From positions 45,760,841 to 45,824,840 of the forward strand of contig CM051513.1 of NCBI GenBank assembly GCA_028015205.1: a stretch of 64,000 bases of DNA, in the 5' to 3' direction. Shown here piece by piece: positions 11,366-23,244 of the stretch. The DNA comes from Mytilisepta virgata (Eukaryota > Mollusca > Bivalvia > Mytilida > Mytilidae). The notes under the pieces were generated by a model. That model was not told the DNA's origin. It saw nothing but the letters and a program-made list of their open reading frames with translations, and searched no databases. The position numbers and the translations under genes are program-made. Numbering within the stretch: the first letter of the stretch is position 1; the number at the start of each line of letters is the position of its first letter.

Positions 11366-11533
11366 GAACCCTAACCCCTAAACCCCAACTCTAACCACTA
11401 AACCCCAACCCTAACTCATAAACCCCAACCATAACCCCTAAACCCAACCCTAACCAATAAGCCCCAACCCCAACCACTAAACCCCAACCCTAACCCCTAA
11501 ACGCCAATCCTAACCACTAAACCCAACCCTAAC
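11366..11533. repeat. Degenerate telomere-like array (CCCTAA variants)
   Basis: About eight units of the form AACCCTAACCACTAAACCCC, a ~20-bp pattern made of CCCTAA/CCCCAA/CCACTAA words. The molluscan telomere repeat is TTAGGG (complement CCCTAA). Regular substitution suggests an interstitial minisatellite of telomeric origin, or convergence. Confidence 0.8.
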
Positions 11534-11625
11534 ATAACTTCTTATATTTCCAGGTAACATCCAGTCCTTGTTTTTTAATGCAGTTTCGAGACTGGTTATT
11601 TATTTTTTTTTTTATTTTTTTCATA

Positions 11626-12014
11626 TCACACCCAAGGAAATTCTATTCCTTTATATCCATATTACATCCAAGGAAAATCTATTTTGTTCATATTACACCC
11701 AATAAGGAAAATCTATTCCGTTATGTTCATATTACACATAAGAAAATCTATTCCTTTATGTCTATATTACATCCAAGGAAAATCTATTCCGTTATGTTCA
11801 TATTACACACAAGAAAATCTATTCCTTTATGTCTATATTACATCCAAGGAAAATCTATTCCTTTATGTCCATATAACACCCAAGGAAAATCTGTTCCGTT
11901 ATGTTCATATTACACCCAAGGAAAATCTATTCCTTTATGTCCATATAACATTCAAGGAAAATCTATTCTTTTATGTCCATATTACATACAAGGAAATTCT
12001 ATTCCTAAATGTCC
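11626..12014. repeat. ~36-bp minisatellite (CCAAGGAAAATCTATTCC type)
   Basis: About ten units of CCAAGGAAAATCTATTCCNT followed by TATGTNCATATTACA. The 152- and 121-codon plus-strand frames across it are repeat read-through, giving repetitive protein such as ENLFLYVHIT. Confidence 0.9.
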
Positions 12015-12120
12015 TGTATCTGTTTCAGTTTCATGATAACAGTAAATGACCAAATATAAGGAATACATTTGAGAGAGAGAGCTGAAAAGTGCAAACAAAG
12101 ACTTGACCTTAACTAACGCC

Positions 12121-12215
12121 CTGATATGGGCAGTGATACTTTGATTTCTGACATTTAAAAAAATATGCCGGGCAGTGATACTTTGATTTCTGACATTTAA
12201 AAAAATATGTGCCAA
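12121..12215. repeat. Tandem duplication of a ~43-bp unit
   Basis: GGGCAGTGATACTTTGATTT plus CTGACATTTAAAAAAATATG occurs twice in succession. The second copy is preceded by CC. Confidence 0.85.
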
Positions 12216-12654
12216 GAGACAGAACAAAAAAGAGTTCAAGTACAACCTTATTTTTCTATTTAAAGATGATTTAAAAAAGAAAACACCTCTGGTATTGTTG
12301 CTAGTATTTCGATACTAACCCGATATTGACAATTAAAATTCACTAATACAAAAATTGGCAAAAACTAAGGAGTATTTCCCTCGTGCTTATCACTGTCCTT
12401 AGCGTGGTTTTTGGTCCTGACCCCTTTTGGACATTTTTGCATTTTAAAATTTTCTCTTCAATCTTTTGAATTATTGTTTTGGTTTCAAACATTTTGGCCT
12501 TGAACACGTAAATCGACGAAATGTTCAGACCTTGTGCATCAAAATTGGTATCAAAGAATTTAATTTGGCACTAGCTTCGCGTTTTATGATTCAGTAATCC
12601 GAAACCGTTGACCACTCATCTTTGATCTTCTCTATATAGAGATAGAGGGAGCCT

Positions 12655-13130
12655 TTTTATTTATCAGACTATACACCAAGAGAGCATTTTATCCATCAGA
12701 CTATACACCAAGAGAGGATTTTATCCATCAGATTATACACCAAGAGAGCATTTTATCTACCATACTATACACCAACAGAGCCTTTTATCCATCAGACTTT
12801 ACACCAAGAGATCATTTTATCTATCGAAATAGATAGAACATTTTATCAGTAAGGCGAGAGATAGAGCATTTTATCAGCCTGGAGAGAGAGAGAGTGAGAG
12901 ATAGCATTTTATCCACCAGGAGAGACAGAGAGAGAAACACGGGAGAATTTCACCTATCAGGAGAGACGGAGGGAAAAAGGGAGAGCATTTTATAAATCAG
13001 GAGAGAGAGAGAGAGAGAGAGAGAGAGCAATTCACCAATCAGGAGAGACAGAGAAAGAAAAATAGAGCATTTCAGCCATTGTGAGAGAAGGAGAAAGCGA
13101 GAACATTTTATCCATCAGGAAAGACGGAGG
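12655..13130. repeat. ~32-bp minisatellite followed by GA-rich repeats
   Basis: Five units of CATCAGACTATACACCAAGA plus GAGCATTTTATC at 12660-12815. These are followed by a looser array of CATTTTATC..CAGGAGAGA units mixed with (GA)n, the longest pure GA run being near 13001-13027. Confidence 0.85.
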
Positions 13131-14970
13131 ACAACCTTTTAATTTCAGCTTCAGATATGATGTAGAAAATGCACTGCCATTCCAGTGTAATACGTTGACA
13201 TTACACTGGGTGGTCGTCAAAAGTACATCTTCTCTAGATCTATAGATGGAACTAAAAGGTTTATAACTGATCGAGCTTAACACATCTGAATCTGTCGCTT
13301 ACTTAGACTTGTTTGTATACCATGACAATGGTGACCTGATACTATCAAACACATTAATTCTGATTTAGTTATTGTGAACCTTACATTTTTAGTGGTCCAC
13401 CTGTTTTAACAGCCGATACTCCATTTCCGAATTTATTTCATCACTAATCGAGATTCTGTTAAATTATGATTAAAGGTAAACGATCATCTACGACATTTAT
13501 GGTCATCATCATGAATGGTTGATCATAGTCGTGTTTCTAAATATTGATGAAAATAAAAATGTGTTTTTGTTTACCTTTAGCCCTTTCAACAGATTAATAT
13601 GCAAAATATATCGTAACAAAAAAAAAAAAAAAAACCATGGAAACAACATTAAAAATAATATAAAAAGGATGAATGTTTCCTTATCTACTCTTGATCACGA
13701 GAACAAAAAAAAAAAAAAAAAGATTTTACTGACTATATATTTGGTAGCAGATTTGTTGCCTTCGTGGTAGTTATCAGTTGACTTCTTTACTGATGCACAC
13801 TTCATATCCTTACATTTCATACAGTGTTAATTTACAATGTATAACTAAATGCAGCATTTTTAATAAAATGCAACTGTTAATTAAAGAAATTTCTGTGGTA
13901 ACATACACCATAATGAATCATGTTAATTAACATGACCAAGGCTTATTATTATATAAAAAATCTAATGCGACCTCGGTTCTTCAATATGGATGTAACCCCA
14001 GGTCTTTAGCCCAGACTAATTAAAGATCTAAAATATTCAAAATTTATTATTTTACGGGTTAGTCAGTAACATCATAACATTAATTTCATCAGCTAACGGA
14101 TTTTGGTTTCCAGGGAGATGGATGCTTTGAAATATAAATCCTATCTAATTCTCTAGACAATAATAATTTATATTAAAAAAGAAGAAAACTATCATGGAAC
14201 CTGAGAATATTGATTTTTGATAGAAAAGACAAAAGATTTACAATTTAAGTTGTTTTGCCAACGTGATCTGATTTACAGAACATGAGTCACGTTTTTATAC
14301 TTTTATTTCTGTTTTCCGGAATAAAATATAAATCGTGTGTCGGAATGGCCATGTAATGATTTTCAATTACGAAAATAACCATTCCTCGACAAAGGCTGCG
14401 AATAAGTCGATAGTTTGACAGGCGTTAATGAAGAAGACGTCAAATTTTTAAAAGCATTTATTACATTAATTGAAATACTGTTGTTATGGCAACAGTTTCC
14501 GGGAATTAGGTACAAAGGGAAGAATCAACAATATTAAACAACTTTTATGGACAATATTTGTTTCAAAAAATATGTTAACTATTTCTCACATCTGGGCTGT
14601 TATTGATTTAAGAATAAACACATTTATTTATTTATTTGTTTACTATTTCAATAATTAACTGCTGGTTCAACTGGTTTAAGAAGTCAGTTTTCTGACAAAA
14701 ACACAAGAACTTTGTTTTTTATGAATGCTGAACTATCTCGGAAATTTTTTGTATTTTGTTTTTCCTTGGATATTTTTAATATCCATTACTCTCAGTCCAT
14801 TCGACATGTTGGACTACAATTGTCATTTATTGCCATAGAACTTTTTAATAATATGTTTGCTTTACATTATCAAGAGGAACCTTCATCATTTGTTCATAGC
14901 CAAATAATATATTTCATTCATTAACACCAAACCAATCAGATGTTTTGATACTTCCTGATTGACAATGGTC
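13131..14970. other. AT-rich intronic sequence, nothing recognised
   Basis: Contains A-runs at 13619-13634 and 13706-13721. Short frames at 13519, 14470 and 14712 are AT-composition frames without motifs. Confidence 0.4.
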
Positions 14971-15031
14971 CTAGATTTTTTTCACATCCAAAGTGATTTT
15001 GGCTTTTTATTTTGCCATAATCCTTGTCCTG

Positions 15032-15032
<1 letters not shown>

Positions 15033-15066
<34 letters not shown>

Positions 15067-15127
15067 CAAATTTGATCCTAGCCCCATGCACCCCTCCCAT
15101 TAAAAAATCAAATGGTTCCTCCCTAAT
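15033..15127. repeat. 32-bp T-run and the right end of a GGGAGCAACCATTTGA-type MITE
   Basis: An unbroken run of T at 15033-15064 is followed by GATCCTAGCCCC ... AAAAAATCAAATGGTTCCTCCCT. This matches the right end of the MITE at 40120-40406. The left part is not alignable by eye, so this is probably a truncated copy. Confidence 0.55.
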
Positions 15128-15276
15128 ACTGTTTTCCGTAGGGAAGGGTTATCTTTGAAAATGAAGCGTATATGGAGTCTGATTTCCAGTGACCACGAGG
15201 GATCAACTGAATGAAATGGAGGGTATTACTAGAAATTCCTAGGAAGCAGTATTTTAGATCCTTTTTCGCAGCTTCC

Positions 15277-15357
15277 TAGCTACAATAATGTAGCTCCTGT
15301 GATATCTTTCGACTCGCCGAGTCAAAAGATATCACAGGAGCTACATTATTGTAGCAA
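15277..15357. mobile_element. Near-perfect 77-bp palindrome flanked by a 9-bp direct repeat
   Basis: Arms of 38 bp (15279-15316 and 15318-15355) begin GCTACAATAATGTAGCTCCT, differ at one position and are separated by one base. The flanks carry GCAGCTTCC at 15268-15276 and again at 15358-15366, a 9-bp target-duplication-like repeat. It looks like a minimal inserted hairpin. The 118-codon minus-strand frame reading through it has no recognisable domain and is probably chance. Confidence 0.75.
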
Positions 15358-15369
15358 GCAGCTTCCATG

Positions 15370-17080
15370 AACGTGAAAAACACAGTACTACTTTTTGTCA
15401 TGCTATATTCAATATTGCCTCTTTTTTTCAGAACACATTTTCTTATATTAATTAATCGATTTTTAATGGCACTGATAACTAAATAAACACAGCACGATTT
15501 GTTTACAATGATCTGTAAATTATTGATGAACACAGGTAGAAGACGGTAGGATTTGACATTGAAGAATGTTTGTACTGTACGGTTATAGATATAGGTTATT
15601 AAAAGGTCCAGGTACGGGGTATTTCGTAACAATAAAGATAAAAATCGGTTACTAGGTGGTAAAATATTTATAATTATGAATGAATACCAATGTTTTATCT
15701 TAAGACATATAATTATTGCATTTAACTACCTTTGATATTTGCGTTCAGAATCAATATGAAGAACAGATCTATTAGAGATGTTAAGGCAATGGATTATTTT
15801 GTTTTATATTTTAAAGACATGAACCTATTCCATTTTAGAGTTGCGTGCAATAGAATACATGTTTTCTTTTTATTTTCTTGGTATTTTTTAAACATAATTT
15901 GAGGTATCCCAATGAGTATAAGTCGAGCACCTATTTGATGATTTTTTCTATTACGAAACTGGTCACTGTGTAATGATAAGGGAAAACGGACATGGGTAAA
16001 CTGTAGAGTAGACTGTCGGGTAAACGTAATAACTATATCTATAGAACGAAGAGGATGATACTTAGGTACAGTTTTACAATGTTAAATTCTTTCTATAGAT
16101 GGTTTTAGTTTTACTACTTTGGTCTTTTGTCATTTATATTTGCTCGTCCACGTTTTGGGTTATTGTTTTGGCATTGAGCACAACTGATGTGTTTCTAGGT
16201 GTTGTCTACATGTATTATCAGTGTACTTTAATTTGTGTAACTATCAATTCGTTTTAAACCTGGACCGAAATAACATTAACACAGCTGGAGAATTAAATAC
16301 AGTAACAGAATGCACATCATGGGAAAAGCAAAACATAATGACCACGGGCAAAATGAACGTTATATATATTTTCTTCAGACGAGAAATAGAATTAGAAATT
16401 GCCTAATTTTATCCTTTGAGAACAGGTGATAGTGCTCCATTTTCTTGTACCTGAGTTTGAATACGAAATAAGATATATATAGTTTTAATGTACACGAAAA
16501 GTTTATTTGTAATACTTTTGAAAAATCTAAATATCAAATTCGCCACCTTCACCCTTTTCTCAAAGTGACGTTTCACCTAGATTGATTTGGATCAATACAC
16601 ATAAAATGTCCATTGATTTTCTATAGCTAGGAAAATAAATAATTTTTTCTCCAGATTTTTCACTACGTCAAATTCAATAGGGATTCATGGGTCATTTGAA
16701 CTCTTTAATAAATGACAATACTACTATGTCTGCTAAGCGTTTCGCAGACAACATGCAGGGTCTCGTTTTAATATATTGTCATTGTAACAAAACCAATAGT
16801 TATGTAATCTCGTTAGATACATTGATTATTGATAAACCCTGAAGCAAATCAAATTAACCTATTTTATTGTTTTATATAATTTTCTCCATGTAAACTACTG
16901 ATTCTACAGATTTCTCTATATTTTCTTCATACCAGGTACCAGTTTCAACCAAAAAAGAACCAGTTCGATCAGCGTTCACGTTCTTGCATAGTAAAAATGT
17001 TGGGTAATAATGACAATTATTAGATATTATTCCTTCTTCCTGTGTGCAATGAGAAACAATTATCGCCCTTGACCAAATTA
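15370..17080. other. AT-rich intronic sequence, nothing recognised
   Basis: No motif-bearing open frame and no clear repeat boundaries. Confidence 0.4.
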
Positions 17081-17084
17081 AGAC

Positions 17085-17152
17085 AATTATCTCCCTTTGG
17101 TCTTTAAATGTAAAGGGAGGTAACGTCCCCATAATGACTTGGTAAAGGGAGA
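17085..17152. repeat. Small inverted repeat with AAGGGAGATAACTC ends
   Basis: ATTATCTCCCTTTGG at the left is complementary to AAAGGGAGATAACTC at 17138-17152, with an internal AAAGGGAGGTAAC copy. Such AAGGGAGATAAC motifs recur in mollusc short repeats (from memory). Confidence 0.5.
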
Positions 17153-17374
17153 TAACTCAGTATTTTTTTGTTTATACCAACCCGACTGTCAATTGCAAAT
17201 AAATGTATATGAGATGGTTGAGATCTAGTTAAGACTTCTGCTTAAATCGGTATTAAAATTACAATGAATGTAAGATTTCCGCCGTTTGTTAAATGAAAAG
17301 GAAAGAAAAGCTTTGTAGATTTTGTGTTACACCATTTATAAATAAAATTCTTAACCTATCACAGATTATGAAGA

Positions 17375-17690
17375 CTTGACTGGGCAGTGTGTCCTGTTTC
17401 TAATTAACGGAGCAGGACATTCTTACCCTCCCGGAGCACCTGATGTCACTGTCGGGTTTTAATGGGAGTTCACATTGTTAGTGTTTTGGTTTCGGCGTTG
17501 TCTTGTTCTAGTTTTGGTCAATTTATCAAACGTTTTTTATTATTTTGGTTGAGCACATGTCCTTGTGGCGTTTGTTTGTTGTGTTCTATATTCTCTTGAC
17601 TTTGTCTTTTCCTTGGGCTTTGAATTTGTGACTTTTCCCGCTGTTTTGTCGATTCGGTATTCTTTTGCCGATATTTAAAGGAAACACGAC
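17375..17690 (+). repeat. Diverged interspersed repeat of a type remembered from Mytilus
   Basis: Contains GAGCAGGACATTCTTACCCT, CCCGGAGCACCTGATGTCAC, TGGGAGTTCACATTGTTAG and, at the end, TCGGTATTCTTTTGCCGATA. This order matches, from memory, a dispersed 3' segment common in mussel genomes. There is no usable open frame. Confidence 0.55.
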
Positions 17691-18540
17691 TTATATCTTA
17701 AGATGGGCATCAAGTACTGATATTTAATAACCTAAGAATTTCATTAAAACCTATCCTAAAAATCATGTTTCTTGATACAGACAAATATGGTTGAGTTATA
17801 CTGATCAAATTATGGATATATACTGGAAATATGAGTAATATCGAATACCGTTTCCTGTAGTTCATTAAGTCTTCATTCCATTCTTTGGAAAATAAAATCT
17901 AAGCGTATTTAATTAACTTAAAAAAAAATCAGTCTTTTGATGCTATTTTTTCGATGAATTCTTTCTTTTAATCTTATAGCTGAATAAATCTGATTTTTTA
18001 AATCTTATTAAATGTAAAAAAAAATCTTGGTTTTTTACAGTTTATTTGCGTTGTATTAAATCCTTGTTAAAGCTTACAGTGTGATCCATCTTCATGGCTG
18101 CGGAATTACGTAGATGACAATAGTCTTAAGTTTGATGAAGTTGTATTGTTTCGGAATTATTATTATTCAATGTTATACGAATTATTCTTTTTACCTAAAC
18201 TAAAGGAAATTTAAATCAGATATATTGCGTGGAGTAGAATAAGACGATTTCAAACAAGTAAAATGTCAAATGAAAAAAAATTATCAAATAGAAGTTGGAC
18301 CGGTTACGGAAAAACATAAAGCAGGAAAAGCACGCTATGTGTATGGCGCAACGGATATCAGAGAACGGTTTCTTATATTCCTGATTATGCACACGTCTAG
18401 TTTTGTTTTACTAGGTAACTACCCGTGCAAGCACGGGTATCATAAAAAGGATGATTAGCTTTTCTTACTCCTTGGACAAAGCATAATTTTTGGAGGGCGA
18501 GATATATGTTTCTTGTAAGGCAGTGGGCAAAAAAAAAAAA
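17691..18540. other. AT-rich intronic sequence, nothing recognised
   Basis: A short self-complementary block ACCCGTGCAAGCACGGGT lies at 18421-18438. No genes were recognised. Confidence 0.4.
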
Positions 18541-18568
18541 ACAAAACTTGATATAGCTGTTACATATA

Positions 18569-18730
18569 GATTCTCCTTCAAGCACGAGTGTGTTATGGAA
18601 TTTCTCCACCCAAGATAGTTAAATTTTCGATTTTCAACACACGAGCCTTTAGCGAGCGTGTTAAAATCTAAAATTTAACAATTGCGGGTGGAGAAATTCC
18701 ATAACACACGTGTAAATTGAAGGAGAATCT
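18569..18730. mobile_element. Fold-back hairpin element with an AGCGAGC-containing loop
   Basis: The left arm AGATTCTCCTTCAA ... GTGTGTTATGGAATTTCTCC is complementary to the right arm GGAGAAATTCCATAACACAC ... TTGAAGGAGAATCT. The loop region contains GAGCCTTTAGCGAGCG. Arms are over 45 bp with few mismatches. Confidence 0.8.
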
Positions 18731-19119
18731 GTTTCTCCTATGATTTTCGACAAAAAGCTCAAGAAAATGTCGCTGCTATGTAGTTTGTTTACATAGACGT
18801 CATTTCGGGACTTCTCTAGTTTAGCGTTCCAATAACTGTAGAAAAAACGGCGGTAATTCCCACGTAGAAATTTAATCACCGGGAAGTGGGTAAAAATATT
18901 ATGTATCTTAATCTCACAGATTAAACATGTCAAGAATTTGAGAAATGTATATATACCACATTTTTACTTTCCTTGTTACTAAGACTTGTCTTTTCCCTAT
19001 AACGATAATAATTTATTGGTACCATTTTATTGTAATAAATATTGAAACAATATCATTGCATAATTAATTCCCTTCAAAATAAAAGATATCTTGTTATGTG
19101 CTTGTCGTACCTATGTTAA

Positions 19120-19433
19120 TGATGATCGCTGGTCTAATAGGAAATAAATAGGATTTGAAACAGGTGTTTTAGTTTGAGAGAACATATGAATAGTAAACAA
19201 ATAAGCAAGAAAAAATATAGGTTCATATGCTCATTTTAGTCTCTCAAAAATGTATGAAAAAATAAAAAGGATTTCATAAAATTTTGTCAAATACCATTTT
19301 AAGGTATATATGATTGAATTATAAAAGAAAAAGTGGGGGTTCATGGGCAAAAAATTTCATGTTTAAGAAATGGATAAAACACGAGGATTCCGAAAATCTG
19401 ACAAAAAGACGAAAACATGACCAGCGAGCATCC
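19120..19433. mobile_element. TTAA-flanked MITE, copy 1 (piggyBac-like)
   Basis: The left end TGATGATCGCTGGTCTA is preceded by TTAA (19116-19119). The right end GACCAGCGAGCATCC is followed by TTAA (19434-19437). The body matches copies at 21587 and 62315, e.g. GTTTGAGAGAACATATGAAT and AAAAGGATTTCATAAAATTT. Compared with those it lacks the internal AGAGCTATAAGG ... TTGACAACTT segment. Confidence 0.9.
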
Positions 19434-19559
19434 TTAAGTGTGTCCGTTTTAAAAGCTCACTCAATCTTATGATTCTATGTTTTATTCAAGTATGAAATAA
19501 ACTTTTCTTATATATAATTGTTCCATTCTTCTTCTTCTATATGTATATCCCTCCAATCA

Positions 19560-19690
19560 TGGAACACCTTCTCATGAGAGAGAGAGAGAGAGACAACTCT
19601 TTGGCGAGAATGCAAAAAACTAATACCGCAGTGGTGAGCGTGCAACAATCGATAGCCCTGTGACGAGAGTGCAAAGAAAGACTTGGCATC
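19560..19690. repeat. (GA)n run and three loose ~35-bp units
   Basis: A GAGAGAGAGAGAGAGA run is followed by three related units containing GGCGAGAATGCAA, GGTGAGCGTGCAA and TGACGAGAGTGCAA. Confidence 0.55.
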
Positions 19691-19699
19691 TGTATATAA

Positions 19700-20610
19700 G
19701 TAAAATATTTTCATCGGATAACCACTTGGTAAATTTGGAGAATGTATAAATAAAGATAAGTACATTCATACCCTGTTCCTACATTGGCATCATGGTTGTC
19801 AGTGGATTTCAACTTAGAATAAAGAAGTTTCGTGTTATATCCATCACCGGAAAAGTTCGTCAATTATGCGCGCCTTTATGACGTCATTTACCAGATTGTG
19901 GGGCACGCCTGTATCCCTACACTATTAAAGTTCATCAAGCGTCTTCGTGATCGTCATTATGCAGGATGATCTAGAAATATATTTTGCTCCGTAGGTACTT
20001 TATCACAATTCCTTCATGACTGCAGTACTGATTATCACTTATAAGAATTTAATTTGCCAAATATTTCATGCAACATAGCATCATTTTTTTTCAACCGTTC
20101 GCTCAACACGGAGACGGAAGTGACGATGCCCCTAAACGCACTAAAGACGTTCACTAAAACCAGAGTTTTTGACGGAATTGCAACGAACTCGAAAGTGGCG
20201 TATTACCATTTAACTCTAGTTCTTGGAATTCGGTCGTATTTACTATCAATATAACAAGTCAGTTAATGAAGGTGTATGAAACTGTGAAAATTCAAAATAA
20301 TGTCAAATCTATGGAGGAAAAAGGAACAACATATTTTCCTAAAGATTCGTTTATTTAATATAGAAAAATGATATTTCTGGAAATAATTCCCCGGAGACGC
20401 GGATTATTACATTTCTTTCTGACAAAACTCAAAAACAATTAGGAAATATCTTTGTTATATTTTAAACTTCCGTTGTCATTAAATTACATTCCTGTTATCT
20501 TGTAAGTTAAAGCGGACTTTGTGATGATTTATTAGTATTTATCAACACTGTTGTGATATAAAAGACTGATCTACGCACCATGTGTTTACCGTAAAAATAC
20601 GAAAGCTTAT
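19700..20610. other. Mixed-composition intronic sequence, nothing recognised
   Basis: Somewhat less AT-rich around 19800-20250. The 66-codon plus frame at 20054-20254 has no motif I know and no splice-like borders. Confidence 0.35.
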
Positions 20611-20623
20611 TTGCATCAGAATT

Positions 20624-20788
20624 TATGGTGAAGAAACAAAATCATGAATCGTGGCTAAGCTTTACTAACACGATTTATTAATAAGTCGAGTCCACGAGTT
20701 AGTAAATCGTGATCACGAGTTAATGAACCGTGAGCACGAGTTAGTAAATCGTGATCACGAGTTTATATGATGTGTTTTCTTCGCCATA
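20624..20788. mobile_element. Fold-back element with CGTGATCACG monomers
   Basis: The left end TATGGTGAAGAAAC is complementary to the right end TTTTCTTCGCCATA. Between them are four ~27-bp units of CACGAGTTAGTAAATCGTGA, in which CGTGATCACG or its variants form palindromes. End bases TATGG/CCATA are the same as in the element at 9858-10151. I see no clear target duplication. Confidence 0.75.
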
Positions 20789-20799
20789 CATTTTGACCC

Positions 20800-21580
20800 A
20801 TATATAAATATTGATAAATGAAAGTACCAAAAGTAAACTTTTTTTCTCGTAAAGAAGAACAACACAAAGGTCAGAAACAAATAATTTAAATCTTTTGCAC
20901 TTTCATTTACACATTGGCAGATAGACAGGAAAAGTGGAAAGGGGGCTGAGGTGCGGAAATGCTACATATTTTAAATGTTGAAAGACGCTTTTAACGCCTC
21001 AACACTAGAGATTAAACTGTATGATGGTATCGCTATCCTCAACAAATATCCCATTACAGTGATGATGTATATTTTAAAAGGACAAGGGATCATAATAACC
21101 AGGTTTATTAATAATAAATGCTGTAGTATTAGATCTGCCTTGAGACGTATCGATTGATAAATAAAATTTATTCGGTATTAGAAAGATATTGCATCCATTT
21201 TGAAAAGGATATTACCGTAATTTTTTGTGCAGAGTACACCCACACTATTTTTAGAATAACTATAGTTGACACGCGTAATGTCAACTCTCGTAACTGAAAC
21301 GTTCCCGATATCTAAATAATTGTTTCATCATATTAACTTCTGATATTTAATGTTCCTGTTAATAAAGAAAAAGAAACTTTAGCTTTTGTTAACTTTCTCA
21401 GTTTTCACCGTTTTTCTTGTCTGTGAAAATATTTGCGTATATCTTATGACGTAATGGATAGTTTTTGTCTAGTCAGTCTTGATGAAAAACAAAGTTCTTG
21501 TGCTATTGTCAGCAAACTGACTATTTGAACCAGCAGATAATTAATGTGAACAATCATCTGTTATCATGCTGTAATTTTTG
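20800..21580. other. AT-rich intronic sequence, nothing recognised
   Basis: No repeat boundary or motif-bearing frame was found. Confidence 0.4.
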
Positions 21581-21586
21581 TCTTAA

Positions 21587-21976
21587 GGACGATTGCCGGT
21601 CTAATATGAAATAAATAGGATTTGAAATAGGTGTTTTAGTTTGAGAGAACATATGAATAGTAAACAAATAAGCAAGAAAAATGTATAGGTTCATGTGCTC
21701 ATTTTAGAGCTATAAGGTCTTGAAAATTTGCAGGAAATGTGTTTTCTCTGGATTTTTCATTGTCTTTGCATTGACAACTTCAGTCTCACAAAAATGTATG
21801 AAAAAATAAAAAGGATTTCATAAAATTTTGTCAAATACCATTTTAAGGTATATATGATTGAATTATAAAAGAAAAAGTAGGGGTTCATGGGCAAAAAATT
21901 CATGTTTAAGAAATGGATAAAACCCGAGGATTCCGAAAATCTGACAAAAAGACCAAACCATGACCAGCGAGCATCC
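21587..21976. mobile_element. TTAA-flanked MITE, copy 2 (piggyBac-like)
   Basis: TTAA at 21583-21586 and 21977-21980 flank ends GGACGATTGCCGGTCTA and GACCAGCGAGCATCC. It contains the internal AGAGCTATAAGG ... TTGACAACTTCAG block that copy 1 lacks. The 78-codon minus frame here is a by-product of the repeat. Confidence 0.9.
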
Positions 21977-22299
21977 TTAAGCTGAACTTGCATTGTTGTT
22001 GAATTGACTTGAATTTGTACAGGTTTCTTTAACGATTGTTTTTATTTGTTTGCATGGTTGTTGAATACATGTTACAAGTTTGCTGGATTGATATACCCAA
22101 CACTAGTTTTCTTTGTCACGTGGTATATGTATTCCCGTCCATTGGAGGCATTATGTTGTTTTTATATAGAGTTTACCCGTTTGTCGTATTTCCACTGTTG
22201 TCGTTAGCTACACATTTATGGTCCTTTATAGAACCGGAGTTTTCCTCGGATTTGTCATATTATCAGATTCTGTAATGTAGCATTGACAATTAACAATAT

Positions 22300-22400
22300 A
22301 TACCAATTGGTTCATTTTCCAAGCTATCTCAATTTGCTAGTGTAGTGTTGATCAAGCTATCTGAGTTTGCTAGTCTAGTGTCGGTCAAGCAATCAGTTGC
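22300..22400. repeat. Tandem duplication of a ~33-bp unit
   Basis: CAAGCTATCTCAATTTGCTA and CAAGCTATCTGAGTTTGCTA each continue GT(G/C)TAGTGT.G.T. A third partial unit begins CAAGCAATCAG. Confidence 0.6.
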
Positions 22401-22912
22401 CATTCTAGCGTTTATAATAATAATAGTTTACTGTCATACAAGCTAAAAGAACATACAGCTTGTGACAATTCCAAACACAAATCATAATGATAATATAACA
22501 AAATTAAGACAAGTCTCCTGACCTCAGTTCAATTGACTGTTTTAAAAAGAAAGACAGCTCGTGTATTTGCCGCGCGTTTGTTGGATTTAATATAATTTTA
22601 ATTTTCTAGTGGTGGAAATATTGATAAAATTGAACTTTTCTAATCCCAGATTGGCAAAATGCTCATTCCTAAGATTTGAATTTGATGAACACTTAAAAAA
22701 GAAGTGACGCTCATCACCCACTATTTAATGCACAAAACGTACATAACCTGAGAGAGCAGGGTACATTTTGTATCTGCGCACTTCGATTTCAAGATCAGAT
22801 ATTCTGAACTTATTTCTTTGTATGACCGTGTTTATTATAAGATGATTCAATTGTAAAAAGATTCCATTGGAGTTTAGTGTTGTCCTTATTGTTTAAATTA
22901 TTAACCATATTA

Positions 22913-23241
22913 TGGATGAGATCAAAAGTTCAATGTAGGATAAAATACTTAATACACATAGTTTTTTTACTGACCCCCCCCCCCCCCCCCCCACCCCCCT
23001 CTTAACTTAGTTTGGCAAAATTGATTGACCAACATGGGCATATGCTTTGAGAGGGTTCTGTTTTTCCTCAACAATGTATGTTGTTCTGTATATTGTCTTG
23101 GACACTTGAATCCGTATTTTTCAATCCGGAAATCGATGTCGGATAACAAAACTTGCAGCGATTTTTATCCCCCCCCCAACCCCCACCCCAAACTATTTGA
23201 ATTAAGTTGTTTATCCTGCATTGAACTTTTGATCTCGTCCC
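22913..23241 (-). mobile_element. Harbinger-type MITE (poly-G family), copy B, reverse orientation
   Basis: TTA at 22910-22912 and 23242-23244 flank the element. The left end is mutated (TGGATGAGATCAAAAG) and the right end is intact (CTCGTCCC). G-tracts are on the minus strand here: a run of more than 20 C with few interruptions at 22975-22998, and CCCCCCCC at 23169-23176. The core (GCTGCAAGTTTTG, complement) is shared with the other four copies. Short frames at 22967 and 23025 are repeat read-through. Confidence 0.9.
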
Positions 23242-23244
23242 TTA

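Noticed and set aside
11578..12049. 152- and 121-codon plus-strand ORFs
   Set aside because: Read-through of the ~36-bp minisatellite; different frames give the same kind of repetitive peptide.
11366..13027. CRISPR-like array
   Set aside because: Repeats are contiguous minisatellites without unique spacers, and the DNA is eukaryotic.
15276..15632. 118-codon minus-strand ORF
   Set aside because: Its last 30 codons run through the inserted palindrome and the rest matches nothing I know; likely chance.
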